From: Halomonas sp. | GTDB lineage: Bacteria > Pseudomonadota > Gammaproteobacteria > Pseudomonadales > Halomonadaceae | Direction: 5' to 3' | NCBI RefSeq assembly: GCF_011050415.1 | Contig: NZ_DRFS01000013.1 | Span: 1 to 64,000, forward strand | DNA: 64,000 nt | In this document: in pieces, positions 25,325-35,285 of the stretch | Layout: each line of letters starts with the position of its first letter | Position numbering within the stretch: the stretch's first letter is position 1 | The notes under the pieces: model-generated | What the model was told of the DNA's origin: nothing | Database searches by the model: none | What the model saw: the letters and a program-made list of their open reading frames with translations, nothing else | Program-made: the position numbers and the translations under genes

Positions 25325-25343
25325 ATATTCTACAAAAGAATAT
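25325..25343. promoter_or_regulatory. Dyad upstream of cysI, possible LysR-type (CysB) site
   Basis: atattc (25325-25330) and gaatat (25338-25343) form a 6-bp dyad with a 7-base spacer, inside an AT-rich stretch 77-95 bases upstream of the cysI start. The shape (ATTC-N7-GAAT, containing T-N11-A) is what LysR-type regulators bind, and CysB controls sulfite reductase in relatives. Assignment to CysB is a guess from context. Confidence 0.35.
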
Positions 25344-25426
25344 ATAATTATCTTTTTATTTCTAAAAGGCATTTAGAGCACAGCTTTTAAGTATGCCTCT
25401 AGCTCAACCCAAGCCCAGCCAACCAC

Positions 25427-26752
25427 TTAAAGGGCAGGGGCGAGCCATTGGCGCCGCTGCCATACCCACAAAAAACCAGCCGAGTTAAGCAACCGATAGA
25501 GCAATTGCATTAACCATATGCCAAGTAAACCTTGGTCTAGCTCAATACCGACCCACCAAGCCAGGGGCAGAAACAGTAACCACTGCATGCCTAGCGTGAG
25601 GGTCATTACCGTACGCTGAGCGCCCGCACCCATCAGCGCCTGAGCAAGTACTAATGCGGCCGCATCAAAAATAATCATGATGCCGGTTAACTGTAGTGGC
25701 AGCTTACCTAGGGCAATCAATTCCTGACTGTCAAAAAACACCCCTAATATGCTTTCGGGTATTAACAGCATCGGCAGTGCCAGAATAGTAAGCAGTAGCC
25801 AGGCAACACTCAAGGCATCAAGCCCCCAGCGATGAGCCTCCTTTTGCGCATCGCGTCCTATGGCCTCGCCCACCAAGCTCATAGCGGCCACGCCTAGACC
25901 CACTCCCGGCAAAATCAGCAGTAGCGACAAATTAATCAACACATGCCCAACCGCCACACTCGCCGTGCCTAATTGGCTTAGTAGCCAAAATAGAACCGCA
26001 TAGCCAGCAGCAAACCATAGCTGCTGAATAGAGTGAGGTACAGCAAGCGCCAGCGTGGCTTTCAAGGTGGTTCGATTCGGCAAATAGGTCAGAAGGGCTG
26101 AGCAAGGAGTATCTTTTATACTGACCCAATACCAAACCACCAAGCCAACAAACAGTGACAGGGTAGTGCCTGCACCTGCACCGCTGGCCCCCATTGCGGG
26201 CAGCCCAGCCAAGCCGTAAATTAATCCAGCGCTGGCCACGACATTGAGTAAATGAACCGCCACTATAATCCGCAAATAGAGGTGGGTCTGTTGTCGGCCG
26301 TTCCAGTAACCGCGAAAACAGAGTGTTAAGGCAATAGCCGTTAATGACACCACGCGCCAGCGAAAGTACTCCACGGCAACGCTTTGTACATCAGCTGTTT
26401 GGGTAATCAAGCCAACAAGCAGGGGTGCCTGCCACCAGGCCCAGAGAGAAAGCGGCAGGGCGACAACTAGCCCAATCATTAACCCCGCATGCAGCGGCTG
26501 AGCAATATTCGTGTGGCTAGCGCCTTCATGCTGGGCAGTTTGTGACTGCACGCTGGAGGAGAGGCCAAACACAATAGCGGTTAGCATAAACATGGCGTAA
26601 CCGCCGACTCCTACGCCCGCCAATGCGACTTCACCCAAACGCCCCACCAAGGCGGCATCAATCAAGTTGAGCATGCTTTGTGACAGCATGCCCAGCATGA
26701 TCGGAAAGGCTAAGCTCATGACCTTGCCATGGCGACCAGCGACAAACAGCAT
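25427..26752 (-). CDS. MATE-family efflux transporter
   Basis: A 441-residue protein with twelve predicted membrane helices and the MATE hallmarks: FPIMLGMLSQSMLNLIDAALVGRLGE in the first helices, GMQWLLFLPLAW near the end, and duplicated halves. Likely a sodium- or proton-driven exporter of cationic compounds (NorM/DinF type). The gene starts 3 bases after metH stops on the same strand, so it is probably co-transcribed with methionine synthase, though a functional link is not obvious. Confidence 0.85.
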   Translation of the reverse strand: MLFVAGRHGKVMSLAFPIMLGMLSQSMLNLIDAALVGRLGEVALAGVGVGGYAMFMLTAIVFGLSSSVQSQTAQHEGASHTNIAQPLHAGLMIGLVVALPLSLWAWWQAPLLVGLITQTADVQSVAVEYFRWRVVSLTAIALTLCFRGYWNGRQQTHLYLRIIVAVHLLNVVASAGLIYGLAGLPAMGASGAGAGTTLSLFVGLVVWYWVSIKDTPCSALLTYLPNRTTLKATLALAVPHSIQQLWFAAGYAVLFWLLSQLGTASVAVGHVLINLSLLLILPGVGLGVAAMSLVGEAIGRDAQKEAHRWGLDALSVAWLLLTILALPMLLIPESILGVFFDSQELIALGKLPLQLTGIMIIFDAAALVLAQALMGAGAQRTVMTLTLGMQWLLFLPLAWWVGIELDQGLLGIWLMQLLYRLLNSAGFLWVWQRRQWLAPAL

Positions 26753-26755
26753 TAA

Positions 26756-29700
26756 TTAGCTCGGGTCGTAAGAGAGCACTGGTGAGAGCCAGCGCTCCAT
26801 TTCCTCAAGGGGCATCTGCTTACGCTCAGCAATCGCCTCAACTTGATCCCGGGTAATCTTGCCGGTAGAGAAGTATTTAGACTGCGGGTGCGCAAAGTAC
26901 CAGCCGGAAACCGCTGCCGCTGGCCACATGGCGAAGTTCTCTGTTAGCGCCAGGCCAGTATTCTCGGTGGCATCCAGCAGCCGGAATAGCGTGGCTTTTT
27001 CGGTGTGATCCGGGCAGGCAGGATAGCCAGGGGCAGGGCGAATGCCCTGGTATTTCTCGGCGATTAGAGCGTCGTTATCCAGCGTTTCATCAGGTACGTA
27101 GCCCCAGAACTCTTTGCGCACCCGCTCATGCATACGTTCGGCAAAGGCTTCCGCAAGGCGATCCGTCAGCGCCTGCACCATAATAGCGTTGTAGTCGTCG
27201 CCCGCGGCCTCATAGGCTTTGGAGAGTTCATCAACCCCGTGGCCGGTAGTGACCGCAAAACCGCCAATCCAATCGGCTTTGCCGCTCTCTTTGGGGGCAA
27301 TGAAGTCGGCCAGGCTGTAGCAGATACCGTCGCGGCCCTTGGTGGTTTGCTGACGAATATGGTACAGACGCTCAACCACTTCGCTGCGCGACTCGTCGGC
27401 GTAGACCTCAATCACATCATCATCGACGCTATTGGCGGGCCATAGGCCGATAACACCGCGGGCCTGAACGCGCTTCTCTTCCACCAGCTTACGCAGCATT
27501 ACCTTGGCGTCTTCAAACAGGTTGCGCGCAGCTTCCCCCACCACCTTATCGTCAAGGATTTTGGGGTACTTACCCGCGAGCTGCCAGCTCATAAAGAAGG
27601 GCGTCCAGTCGATGCGCTCGATTAGCTCTTCGAGGTTGTAGTTGTCGAAGCTTTTCAAGCCAATCACGTTTGGCTGGGCAGGCGTGTGGTTATTCCAGTC
27701 GGTACGGAAGCGCCGCTTGCGGGCCTGGGTATAGTCCAGATCCGCGGCTTTAGGGCGACGTTTGGCGTTGCGCTCACGTACCTTTTCATACTCTTCGCGA
27801 ATCTCAGCGACGTAAGGTGTTTTTAAAGCAGGCGTGAGTAATTTGCCCGCTACGCCCACCGCGCGTGAAGCGTCGGTGACGTAAATCACTGGGTGATCGT
27901 ACTGGGGTTCAATTTTAACCGCAGTGTGCGCTTTCGAGGTGGTCGCACCACCAATCAGCAGCGGTAGATCCATGCCGCGCCGCTGCATCTCTTTAGCAAC
28001 GTGCACCATTTCGTCCAGCGACGGCGTAATCAGGCCCGAGAGGCCAATAATATCGGCGTTGTGATCTTTGGCGGCCTGCAAAATTTTATCGGCGGCCACC
28101 ATCACACCAAGGTCGATTACCTCGTAGTTATTACACTGCAGCACGACACCAACAATGTTCTTACCGATATCATGAACATCGCCTTTCACCGTCGCCATCA
28201 CGATCTTGCCTTTGGCCTTGGTCTCTTCGCTCTTCTCCGCCTCGATATAGGGGATCAAGTAGGCCACCGCCTGTTTCATAACCCGCGCTGACTTGACTAC
28301 TTGAGGCAGGAACATTTTGCCGTCGCCAAACAGATCGCCGACGACGTTCATGCCGTCCATCAATGGGCCTTCAATGACCTCAATGGGGCGTTCGGCCTGG
28401 GCACGCGCCTCCTCGGTGTCATCTTCGATATAGACCGTAATACCTTTGACCAGCGCATGCTCAATGCGCTTATTGACCGGCCAGCTGCGCCACTCAAGGT
28501 CCTCTTTTTTCGGCGCGCCGCTGCCGTCGCCTTTATACTTATCGGCAATATCCAGCAGTCGCTCGGTGCCATCACTGCGCCGGTTGAGCACGACATCTTC
28601 AACGGCATCGCGAAGCTCAGCGGGGAGGTCGTCATAAACGGCGAGCTGGCCGGCGTTGACGATGCCCATGGAAAGGCCTGCGCGGATCGCATGATAAAGA
28701 AACGCTGAGTGAATCGCTTCGCGTACCGGGTTATTACCGCGGAACGAGAACGAGACGTTAGAGACACCGCCCGAGATCATCGCGTGGGGCAGGTTGTCAC
28801 GAATCCACTGAGTGGCTTCGATAAAATCGACCGCGTAGTTATTGTGCTCTTCTATACCCGTGGCAATGGCAAAGATATTCGGGTCAAAAATGATGTCTTC
28901 GGCGGGGAAGCCGATCTCATCGACCAGCAGGCGATAGGCGCGCTGACAAATTTCGGTTTTGCGGGCGAAGGTGTCTGCCTGGCCATCTTCGTCAAAGGCC
29001 ATGACCACGATAGCAGCACCAAAGCGGCGGCACTTGGTAGCTTGTTCACGGAAAGCGGCTTCGCCCTCTTTAAGTGAAATGGAGTTCACCACCGCTTTAC
29101 CCTGAACGCACTTCAGGCCCGCTTCGATAATGTCCCATTTGGAGGAGTCGATCATAATCGGCACGCGGGCGATATCGGGCTCACCAGCGATCAAGTTAAG
29201 AAAGCGCACCATGGCTTCCTTGGACTCAAGCATGCCTTCGTCCATATTGATATCGATCACCTGAGCGCCGCTCTCTACCTGCTCAAGGGCGACTTCTAAC
29301 GCCGTGGTGAAGTCCTCTTCAACGATCAACCGCTTAAAGCGCGCCGAGCCGGTGACGTTAGTGCGCTCACCGACGTTGACGAATAGCGAGTCGGCTTCAA
29401 TATTAAACGGCTCAAGCCCTGATAAACGACAGGCGCGGCTGCGCTCTGGAATAACTCGGGGCGACATATCGCGCACGGAATCGGCGATCGCTCGGATATG
29501 CTCTGGCGTTGAGCCGCAGCAGCCGCCAATAATATTGACCAGGCCGCTTGCCGCAAACTCGCTAACAATCTCCGACATCTCTTCAGGCGTTTGGTCGTAC
29601 TCACCAAACTCGTTAGGAAGACCGGCATTGGGGTGAGCAGAGACAAAGGTGTCGGCTTTAGTAGCGAGCTCTTCCAGGTAAGGGCGTAGCTCTTCGGCGC

Positions 29701-30451
29701 CCAGTGCGCAGTTTAAGCCTACCGAAAGCGGCTGAGCGTGGCGGATAGAGTTCCAGAACGCTTCGGTGGTTTGCCCAGAGAGCGTACGGCCCGAGGCATC
29801 AGTGATCGTGCCAGAGATCATGACTGGCAATCGCTCGCCACGATCATCGAACAGCTCTTCCAGAGCGTAAATAGCCGCTTTGGCATTGAGCGTATCGAAG
29901 ATCGTTTCGATCATAATCAGATCGGCTCCGCCCGCGATTAGCGCTTCGGCGGCTTCATAGTAGTTCTCACGCAGCTCATCAAAGGTGACGTTACGCTTGG
30001 CGGGGTCGTTGACATCCGGAGATAGCGATGCAGTGCGCGAGGTGGGCCCTAGCACGCCCGCCACATAACGGGGTACGCCGGTTTCGGCGGCAACGGCATC
30101 GCACACTTCACGGGCCAGACGCGCTGATTCGCGGTTGAGCTCAACCACTAACGCTTCCATGCCGTAATCGGACTGAGACAGCTGGGTGCTATTAAAGGTG
30201 TTGGTCTCAATAATGTCTGCGCCGGCTTCTAAGTAGTCGCGGTGAATGCGCGCGACCACGTCAGGGCAGGTGAGTGCGAGCAGATCATTATTGCCTTTAA
30301 GATCCGAGGGCCAGTCACTGAACCGTTCGCCGCGAAAATCCTCCTCGCTCAACTGAGCATTCTGCAGCATGGTGCCCATACCGCCGTCCAGAATCAGGAT
30401 ACGTTCAGCAAGGCGTTGGGTGAGGGTTGCGGTCAAAGCACTATCAGCCAT
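26756..30451 (-). CDS. metH: Cobalamin-dependent methionine synthase
   Basis: A 1231-residue four-module enzyme of full length. Order: homocysteine-binding barrel (about 1-330, with zinc motif [11 protein letters not shown] and an earlier LNCALG), methyltetrahydrofolate pterin-binding domain (about 360-620, INMDEGM), cobalamin-binding cap and Rossmann domains (about 660-890, [17 protein letters not shown] with the axial His, and [14 protein letters not shown]), and the AdoMet reactivation domain (about 910-1220, with [15 protein letters not shown]). It transfers the methyl group from methyl-THF to homocysteine. No cobalamin riboswitch was recognised upstream. The gene heads a short operon with the MATE transporter. 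Confidence 0.97.
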   Translation of the reverse strand: MADSALTATLTQRLAERILILDGGMGTMLQNAQLSEEDFRGERFSDWPSDLKGNNDLLALTCPDVVARIHRDYLEAGADIIETNTFNSTQLSQSDYGMEALVVELNRESARLAREVCDAVAAETGVPRYVAGVLGPTSRTASLSPDVNDPAKRNVTFDELRENYYEAAEALIAGGADLIMIETIFDTLNAKAAIYALEELFDDRGERLPVMISGTITDASGRTLSGQTTEAFWNSIRHAQPLSVGLNCALGAEELRPYLEELATKADTFVSAHPNAGLPNEFGEYDQTPEEMSEIVSEFAASGLVNIIGGCCGSTPEHIRAIADSVRDMSPRVIPERSRACRLSGLEPFNIEADSLFVNVGERTNVTGSARFKRLIVEEDFTTALEVALEQVESGAQVIDINMDEGMLESKEAMVRFLNLIAGEPDIARVPIMIDSSKWDIIEAGLKCVQGKAVVNSISLKEGEAAFREQATKCRRFGAAIVVMAFDEDGQADTFARKTEICQRAYRLLVDEIGFPAEDIIFDPNIFAIATGIEEHNNYAVDFIEATQWIRDNLPHAMISGGVSNVSFSFRGNNPVREAIHSAFLYHAIRAGLSMGIVNAGQLAVYDDLPAELRDAVEDVVLNRRSDGTERLLDIADKYKGDGSGAPKKEDLEWRSWPVNKRIEHALVKGITVYIEDDTEEARAQAERPIEVIEGPLMDGMNVVGDLFGDGKMFLPQVVKSARVMKQAVAYLIPYIEAEKSEETKAKGKIVMATVKGDVHDIGKNIVGVVLQCNNYEVIDLGVMVAADKILQAAKDHNADIIGLSGLITPSLDEMVHVAKEMQRRGMDLPLLIGGATTSKAHTAVKIEPQYDHPVIYVTDASRAVGVAGKLLTPALKTPYVAEIREEYEKVRERNAKRRPKAADLDYTQARKRRFRTDWNNHTPAQPNVIGLKSFDNYNLEELIERIDWTPFFMSWQLAGKYPKILDDKVVGEAARNLFEDAKVMLRKLVEEKRVQARGVIGLWPANSVDDDVIEVYADESRSEVVERLYHIRQQTTKGRDGICYSLADFIAPKESGKADWIGGFAVTTGHGVDELSKAYEAAGDDYNAIMVQALTDRLAEAFAERMHERVRKEFWGYVPDETLDNDALIAEKYQGIRPAPGYPACPDHTEKATLFRLLDATENTGLALTENFAMWPAAAVSGWYFAHPQSKYFSTGKITRDQVEAIAERKQMPLEEMERWLSPVLSYDPS

Positions 30452-30765
30452 GGCAGGGGAAGTTCTCCAGCGTCACAGTCGTCAAAGGGGATGTTGTTAT
30501 CGTCGGAAAAGCAGCATCAGTCACTATAAGGCGCGCAATGATAACAAAAGCGAGTGCAAAACGCCCCCTTGAGCATAGCTCTACAATGCATAAGTGAAGC
30601 TATAAGATGCATAAGTAGAAACAATGAAAGCGCTAACATTGAAAAGCAGGCCGCAAATAGCCTACTAAAACAGTCGGGATTGTGTCGGCGCGCCGTTTTG
30701 CTTACCATAGAGACAAATGACATGTGAAGTGGCGCCGCCACTACCACGGGAGGAAGACAGCCCTC
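30452..30765. other. Divergent intergenic region between metH and nfuA
   Basis: 314 bases without a convincing gene. It must hold the promoters of both genes. A 10-bp direct repeat atgcataagt occurs at 30586-30595 and 30607-30616, exactly 21 bp apart. No riboswitch-like conserved structure (cobalamin or SAM) was recognised and no MetJ box (AGACGTCT) was found. Confidence 0.5.
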
Positions 30766-31389
30766 ATGACCACGACTAGCGAAAAAGAGACCAATACCGA
30801 TATTCAAGGTATTGATATTACAGACAGCGCTCAAGAATATCTGGCGGAACTGCTGGAAAAGCAGAATGTTGAGGGTATCGCTGTACGCATTTTTATTACC
30901 CAGCCGGGCACGCCCTATGCAGAAACCTGCTTAGCCTACTGCCGACCTGGGGAAGAAGAGCCCACTGATGTCACGTTGGAACTCGAGAAAATTAACGTTT
31001 TTCTCGATAAAAACAGCTTGGCCTTTTTGGAAGAGGCGGTGGTGGACTTTAACGCCGACCGCATGGGTGGCCAGTTGACCATTAAAGCGCCCAACGCCAA
31101 GATGCCTAAGGTCAACGCCAACAGCCCGCTGGAAGATCGCGTTAATTACGTGCTTTACAGCGAAATCAATCCAGGCTTGGCGGCCCACGGTGGCGAGATC
31201 AAACTGGTAGAGCTCACTGAAGAGCAGTACGCCATCCTAGCCTTTGGCGGCGGCTGCCAAGGCTGCGCCGCGGTTGATTTAACCCTGAAGGATGGCGTTG
31301 AGAAAACCCTAATGGAGCGCATCCCCGAGCTTGCGGGTATTCGTGATGTCACGGATCATACGGATACTACTAACGCTTATTATCGTTAA
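30766..31389 (+). CDS. nfuA: Fe-S biogenesis protein NfuA
   Basis: Start placed at ATG 30766 with GGGAGGAAG upstream; the open frame begins 14 codons earlier. The 207-residue product has an N-terminal degenerate A-type (HesB-like) domain (about 15-110) and a C-terminal Nfu domain with CxxC in [11 protein letters not shown] (Cys164, Cys167). These cysteines carry a labile [4Fe-4S] cluster shared between two subunits. NfuA delivers clusters to apo-enzymes under iron or oxidative stress. A strong terminator follows at 31417-31452. Confidence 0.95.
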   Translation: MTTTSEKETNTDIQGIDITDSAQEYLAELLEKQNVEGIAVRIFITQPGTPYAETCLAYCRPGEEEPTDVTLELEKINVFLDKNSLAFLEEAVVDFNADRMGGQLTIKAPNAKMPKVNANSPLEDRVNYVLYSEINPGLAAHGGEIKLVELTEEQYAILAFGGGCQGCAAVDLTLKDGVEKTLMERIPELAGIRDVTDHTDTTNAYYR

Positions 31390-31416
31390 TAAGTCGTTTA
31401 ACACAGTAGATCTATA

Positions 31417-31452
31417 AAACGGCCACCTTAGACGAGGTGGCCGTTTTTTTTT
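31417..31452. terminator. Intrinsic terminator after nfuA
   Basis: aacggccacctt (about 31418-31429) pairs with aggtggccgtt (31435-31445), followed by nine T. Strong for nfuA; the A-run on the other side also lets it serve the convergent KfrA-like gene. Confidence 0.9.
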
Positions 31453-31464
31453 ATGCAATTTACG

Positions 31465-32496
31465 TTAACGTTTTGGCGATGACTGCTTTTCTGTCAAAGA
31501 GTCGGGCAGGTCGGTGAGCTGTTGCTGCAGGACTTCCATTCGATTCCAGAGCTTCTCTTGCCACGCTTGCTGCTGCTCTTTTTGGTGCTGCTCATATTGC
31601 TTTGCATGCTGCTCTGCCTGCCGATCAAACGCTGCCTCCAATTCAGCTAACTGCGACGATAGGTCTAGATTCTGCTGCTGGGACTCGCTGAGCTGTTTCT
31701 CACGATCGCTAACGTCTAGCTGCTGTTGGTACAGTGCTTTTTGAACAGTTGATAACTCTTGGCTTAACGTAACAGCGCGCTGCTCAGCCTGCTGTAAGCG
31801 CTTCTGCTGCGTTTTCTCTTCTTGGGCACGTGCTTGCTGGGCAGCATCCAGCATGGCCATTAACCGGCCCTCAGCCGCTTCGTGGCGCTGCTCTTCTTGT
31901 GATAGCCGCTTTTCAAACACCGCTTGCTGCTGCTTGAGTTCAGCTGAATGCTTTAGCGCATGCTCTTCAGCCTGAGAGGCTAGCTGATGCTTATCCCGTT
32001 CAAGTTGCTTTACTTGGTTACGAGCCTCTTCGGCTAACTGCTGCCAATGGTTTTCACTCGTTTGACTTGCGGCCAGCTCCCGACTTAGCGCCTCCATCCG
32101 CTGCTCAATATGGCGCAGATGTTCGGCGAGGGCGCTTTCCCGCTGCTCCGCATTGGCTGCCTGTTGGGCAGACGACTCTACTGCTAACTGGGCAGCTTCC
32201 ACCTGTCGATTAGCTTCTTCGCGGTAGTGGAGAAGCGTCTGGTTAGCAACCTCCTGGGCCTCGCGCCACAGCTCACTGGCCAATGTGACAACGACTTCTG
32301 GCACCCCCTTCGGTGGGGGCACATCACGATTTTGCTCACGTTCACTGCGCCAAATGCGGAAGTGTTCGCTAATTGTTGTGAAGCTTCCAGTACCTAAAAC
32401 ATCGCGAATACGCTGAACACTTGGGGTATCGCCGCGGGTCAGCAACGTATCGATAGCGTGCTGAACATCACTGTACTGAATGCCGTTGCGAGCCAT
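31465..32496 (-). CDS. KfrA-like coiled-coil DNA-binding protein
   Basis: A 343-residue protein. The N-terminal 110 residues match the KfrA N-terminal DNA-binding domain (YSDVQHAIDTLLTRGDTPSV, RIRDVLGTGSFTTISEHF). Residues about 100-325 are one long Gln/Glu/Ala-rich coiled coil. KfrA of IncP plasmids binds palindromic operators and multimerises through such a coil, with roles in plasmid maintenance and self-repression. Here the gene is chromosomal and divergent from a tyrosine recombinase, with palindromes in the 198-bp spacer. Roles in recombination accessory function or autorepression are both possible. Confidence 0.82.
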   Translation of the reverse strand: MARNGIQYSDVQHAIDTLLTRGDTPSVQRIRDVLGTGSFTTISEHFRIWRSEREQNRDVPPPKGVPEVVVTLASELWREAQEVANQTLLHYREEANRQVEAAQLAVESSAQQAANAEQRESALAEHLRHIEQRMEALSRELAASQTSENHWQQLAEEARNQVKQLERDKHQLASQAEEHALKHSAELKQQQAVFEKRLSQEEQRHEAAEGRLMAMLDAAQQARAQEEKTQQKRLQQAEQRAVTLSQELSTVQKALYQQQLDVSDREKQLSESQQQNLDLSSQLAELEAAFDRQAEQHAKQYEQHQKEQQQAWQEKLWNRMEVLQQQLTDLPDSLTEKQSSPKR

Positions 32497-32588
32497 GGTG
32501 TCGTCCTTTTCCTTCAGGTTCTACTGTGGGCGATTTAAGACATCTTTTAACAGGGCCATTGTCGATATTTATCGTCTAAAAAGCAATT

Positions 32589-32612
32589 ATTACGTATTAT
32601 GTAATATGTAAT
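32589..32612. repeat. Imperfect 24-bp palindrome
   Basis: The stretch begins attac and ends gtaat; 20 of 24 positions match the reverse complement. It lies 93-116 bases upstream of the KfrA-like start and close to the middle of the divergent spacer. A plausible operator for the KfrA-like protein, as KfrA binds palindromes in its own promoter. Confidence 0.5.
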
Positions 32613-32632
32613 TTTATTTATTATACTAACAG

Positions 32633-32666
32633 TAAATTCAAGATTACCCGTATTATCTTGAATTTA
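32633..32666. repeat. 12-bp perfect inverted repeat with 10-bp spacer
   Basis: taaattcaagat (32633-32644) and atcttgaattta (32655-32666) are exact complements separated by ten bases (tacccgtatt). Two inverted arms of about this length around a short spacer are the shape of both a repressor operator and a tyrosine-recombinase core site; the usual recombinase spacer is 6-8 bp. It lies 29 bases upstream of the first possible start of the recombinase gene. It differs from gammaproteobacterial dif sequences known to me. Confidence 0.75.
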
Positions 32667-32694
32667 AAGAACTACAGCGTCACAATTTAGAGCA

Positions 32695-33921
32695 GTGAAT
32701 CCAATAAAGCCGTTAAGCAGGGTAAAGATCGCTATGGCGAATGATTTAATGTCACCCACCGGCCAGCCATTGGCGCTAAATGAGATGCCGAGTGGCGTAC
32801 GGATTAGTGCAAAAAGCGATGCTCAGGCGGTGATGGCATGGCTTGATGAGTACACTGACAGCCCCCAGACCTGGAAAGCGTACCGCCGCGAATCAGAAAG
32901 ACTGCTGCTTTGGTTGGCTAGCCAACACTTAACGTTGGCGAATATTAACCGTGAGGTATTACGCCGCTTTGAAGAATTTCTGGCCGACCCACAGCCCAGC
33001 GAGCAGTGGGTCGGGCCTTCAAAGCCGCGTGCCCATCCCGCATGGCGGCCATTTCGCGGTGCTTTATCGCCCGCCAGCCGTCGTCAAAGTCTAGTGATAC
33101 TGCAGGGCATGTTTGCCTGGCTGGTGGAAGCAGGGTGGGTCAACCACAACCCCTTTCGTTTGATGCGCGATAAATCGCGGCGCCTGAATAATCAATCGCC
33201 CCATATTGAGCGCTACCTGGAAAGCGAACTCTGGGCTTGGTTATGGCAATGGTTGAACAGGCCTGTCGCAGTAGGGCAAGAAGTATTAACAAAAAGGACC
33301 ATAGAGAAGGGCAATCGCGCCCATTTTGAGCAGAGCAGGCTGCGATTCATCTTTGGTTTTGCTTACTTGCTTGCACCACGGATTAGCGAAATGGCTGACG
33401 CACGCATGTCAGATTTTCAACGAAGCGAAGGGCGCTGGTGGTGGCATGTGGTGGGCAAGGGCAGCAAAGTGGCACGCATTCCACTGCCCGACGATATGCT
33501 GGACTGCCTGGGCCAGTGGCGCCAGATATTAGGATTACCTCACGACCCAAGCGCGCTTGAAGCGGATACGCCGCTACTGCGCGCACTGGATGGCCAACGC
33601 AGCCTTGGCCACAATCAGCTTTATCGGCTTATTAAAGCCACTTTTCATCAAGCCGCACAATCACTTGAAGAGGAGAGCGGGCCGCCACAGCATGTTGCCG
33701 CGCTGCGCCAGGCAACACCTCACTGGCTACGACACACCTCGATTACTCATCAGGCTCAGTCAGGCATCAGCCTACGCCACTTAGCAGAAAGCGCCCGTCA
33801 TGCGCGCCTAGACACCACCTCGCGGTATCTGCATAACGAGGATATTGAGTGGCACAGTGAGCAGCAGCGACATCGGTTAAGCAATTCGCCCTCGAGCCGT
33901 TATAATGGGGCAGATGCGTAA
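32695..33921 (+). CDS. Tyrosine recombinase (phage-integrase family)
   Basis: A 408-residue recombinase from GTG 32695; ATG 32734 (13 codons later) is an equally possible start. Residues about 40-155 form a SAM-like core-binding domain (AVMAWLDEYTDSPQTWKAYR). The catalytic set is intact: Arg229 (APRISEMADARMSDF), Lys255 (VGKGSKVARIP), His343 and Arg346 (HWLRHTSITH), His369 and Tyr378 (LDTTSRYLH). Larger than XerC/XerD because of insertions around 100-125 and 185-215. No prophage or integron genes are adjacent, so it is probably a resident chromosomal recombinase linked to the divergent KfrA-like gene. Confidence 0.88.
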   Translation: MNPIKPLSRVKIAMANDLMSPTGQPLALNEMPSGVRISAKSDAQAVMAWLDEYTDSPQTWKAYRRESERLLLWLASQHLTLANINREVLRRFEEFLADPQPSEQWVGPSKPRAHPAWRPFRGALSPASRRQSLVILQGMFAWLVEAGWVNHNPFRLMRDKSRRLNNQSPHIERYLESELWAWLWQWLNRPVAVGQEVLTKRTIEKGNRAHFEQSRLRFIFGFAYLLAPRISEMADARMSDFQRSEGRWWWHVVGKGSKVARIPLPDDMLDCLGQWRQILGLPHDPSALEADTPLLRALDGQRSLGHNQLYRLIKATFHQAAQSLEEESGPPQHVAALRQATPHWLRHTSITHQAQSGISLRHLAESARHARLDTTSRYLHNEDIEWHSEQQRHRLSNSPSSRYNGADA

Positions 33922-33961
33922 ATTAAGCGGCACCAAAAGAGACCAACGAAAAGGAAGCACC

Positions 33962-34381
33962 ATGAGCACTTCAGGCGCCGAGCAGGCCCAGCAAGAGCTG
34001 ATCGAAGATTTCGAGATATTTGATAACTGGATGGATCGCTACCAATATATTATCGATATGGGCAAACAGCTACCTGAATTCCCTGAGGCTTGGAAAACCG
34101 ACGAGTTTAAAATTCAAGGCTGCCAGTCGAATGTATGGATGCGTCACGAAGAGGATGGCGATAAGCTACTTTTCAAAGCGACATCGGATGCCGCGATTGT
34201 TTCTGGTTTGATTGCCGTACTGCTCAGAATCTACAGTGACCGCACGGCTGCTGAGATTCGCGCGACCGAGCCACACTTTTTGGCAGACTTGGGATTGGAC
34301 AAACATCTTTCGCCAACGCGCAGTAATGGCTTACATGCCATGATTGAAAGAATTTATTCTGTTGCCCAGCAACAGAAGTAG
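33962..34381 (+). CDS. sufE: Cysteine desulfuration protein SufE
   Basis: Start placed at ATG 33962 with AAGGAAG upstream; the open frame extends 19 codons into the recombinase gene. The 139-residue product has the SufE fold with the acceptor Cys54 in IQGCQSNVWM, the same spacing as E. coli Cys51, and FKATSDAAIVSGLIAVLLRI. SufE takes persulfide from a SufS-type desulfurase for Fe-S assembly. No sufS or sufBCD genes lie in the window, so its partner is encoded elsewhere (SufS or CsdA). Confidence 0.93.
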   Translation: MSTSGAEQAQQELIEDFEIFDNWMDRYQYIIDMGKQLPEFPEAWKTDEFKIQGCQSNVWMRHEEDGDKLLFKATSDAAIVSGLIAVLLRIYSDRTAAEIRATEPHFLADLGLDKHLSPTRSNGLHAMIERIYSVAQQQK

Positions 34382-34425
34382 GCTAAAAACCAGGCGGGAA
34401 AGAAAAGCTAGTGGCAAGGAAAAAC

Positions 34426-34758
34426 CTAGCGGGGGTGACGATCACAGCAGGAGGAGGAGGGTGATACCTCTTCGTCTTCACGACAAAGCTCCTCGCTGCG
34501 CCCCCCAGGCACCGGGTCCATACCGCCGGGGCTACCGGGATGACATCTAATAATGCGCTTGGCCGCCATCCAGCCACCCTTTAAAGGCCCATGTACCTGA
34601 ATCGCTTCAATGGTGTAAGACGAACAGCTTGGCCAGAAGCGACAGCGCGGGCCTAAAAGGGGGCTAAGCGTATACTGGTACACGCGAACAGCACCGATCA
34701 TTGCTTTCGCCAATAACCAACGCGGCCAGGAGTAGAGGACTGCTCTCCAGCGGAGCAT
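34426..34758 (-). CDS. yidD: Membrane protein insertion efficiency factor YidD
   Basis: A 110-residue YidD protein with the family motif [26 protein letters not shown] and [23 protein letters not shown]. It sits peripherally at the inner membrane by an amphipathic N-terminus and helps YidC-mediated insertion. The usual place for yidD is between rnpA and yidC; here it follows hisI by two bases. The C-terminal extension after HPGSPGG is Ser/Cys-rich ([12 protein letters not shown]) and may be a local addition. Confidence 0.9.
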   Translation of the reverse strand: MLRWRAVLYSWPRWLLAKAMIGAVRVYQYTLSPLLGPRCRFWPSCSSYTIEAIQVHGPLKGGWMAAKRIIRCHPGSPGGMDPVPGGRSEELCREDEEVSPSSSCCDRHPR

Positions 34759-34760
34759 GA

Positions 34761-35273
34761 TTAAGACTCGGTCTTTTTGCCGTAGAGGAGGTCGGGGTCA
34801 ATCAGCGGTTCACTGGTGATCGCCGCATGCTGATCACCTAACTCATCCACTAGCTCATCACCTAACTCCTCAGCCACGGCAATATAGAAACAGCTGCGAC
34901 GCCCAGTGTGGCAGGCAGGGCCTGTTTGCTCTACTTGCAGTAAAAGTGTGTCGCCATCGCAATCGAGGGCCGCTGATTTTAACTGTTGCTGCTGACCCGA
35001 TGATTCACCTTTGCGCCACAAAGTTTGCCGTGAACGGGAGTAGTAGCAGACACGGCGAGTTGACAAGGTTTCTTCCAGGGCTTGGCGATTCATCCACGCC
35101 ACCATCAAAACCTCTTTTGAATCGTGCTGCTGAGCAATAGCGGGAATAAGGCCGTCGGCATTGAAGCGAACGGCATCTAACAGTGTGGCAATCGCAGGTA
35201 GACGATCATCTGTCGTTGCCCGTTCGAGCTGTTTAAAAAGAGCCTCTGAAGGTACTTGATCAAAACGGGACAT
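34761..35273 (-). CDS. hisI: Phosphoribosyl-AMP cyclohydrolase
   Basis: A 170-residue single-domain His[27 protein letters not shown] and LWRKGESSG are family motifs; the zinc and magnesium ligands lie in [11 protein letters not shown] and [10 protein letters not shown]. It opens the ring of PR-AMP in histidine synthesis. The C-terminal acidic extension (about 135-170) is longer than usual. There is no HisE domain. It lies in an operon zur-like/hisI/yidD, separated by 12 and 2 bases, away from other his genes. Confidence 0.9.
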   Translation of the reverse strand: MSRFDQVPSEALFKQLERATTDDRLPAIATLLDAVRFNADGLIPAIAQQHDSKEVLMVAWMNRQALEETLSTRRVCYYSRSRQTLWRKGESSGQQQQLKSAALDCDGDTLLLQVEQTGPACHTGRRSCFYIAVAEELGDELVDELGDQHAAITSEPLIDPDLLYGKKTES

Positions 35274-35285
35274 ACCATTTACTCG

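Larger units (their letters stand above)
32497..32694. other. AT-rich divergent spacer with palindromes
   Basis: This 198-bp gap between the KfrA-like gene and the recombinase gene is markedly AT-rich. It contains an imperfect 24-bp palindrome (32589-32612, 20 of 24 positions symmetric) and a perfect 12-bp inverted repeat (32633-32644 and 32655-32666). It must include both divergent promoters. Confidence 0.7.

Noticed and set aside
30452-30765. Cobalamin or SAM riboswitch before metH
   Set aside because: No B12-box-like or SAM-type conserved core could be found by eye in this spacer.
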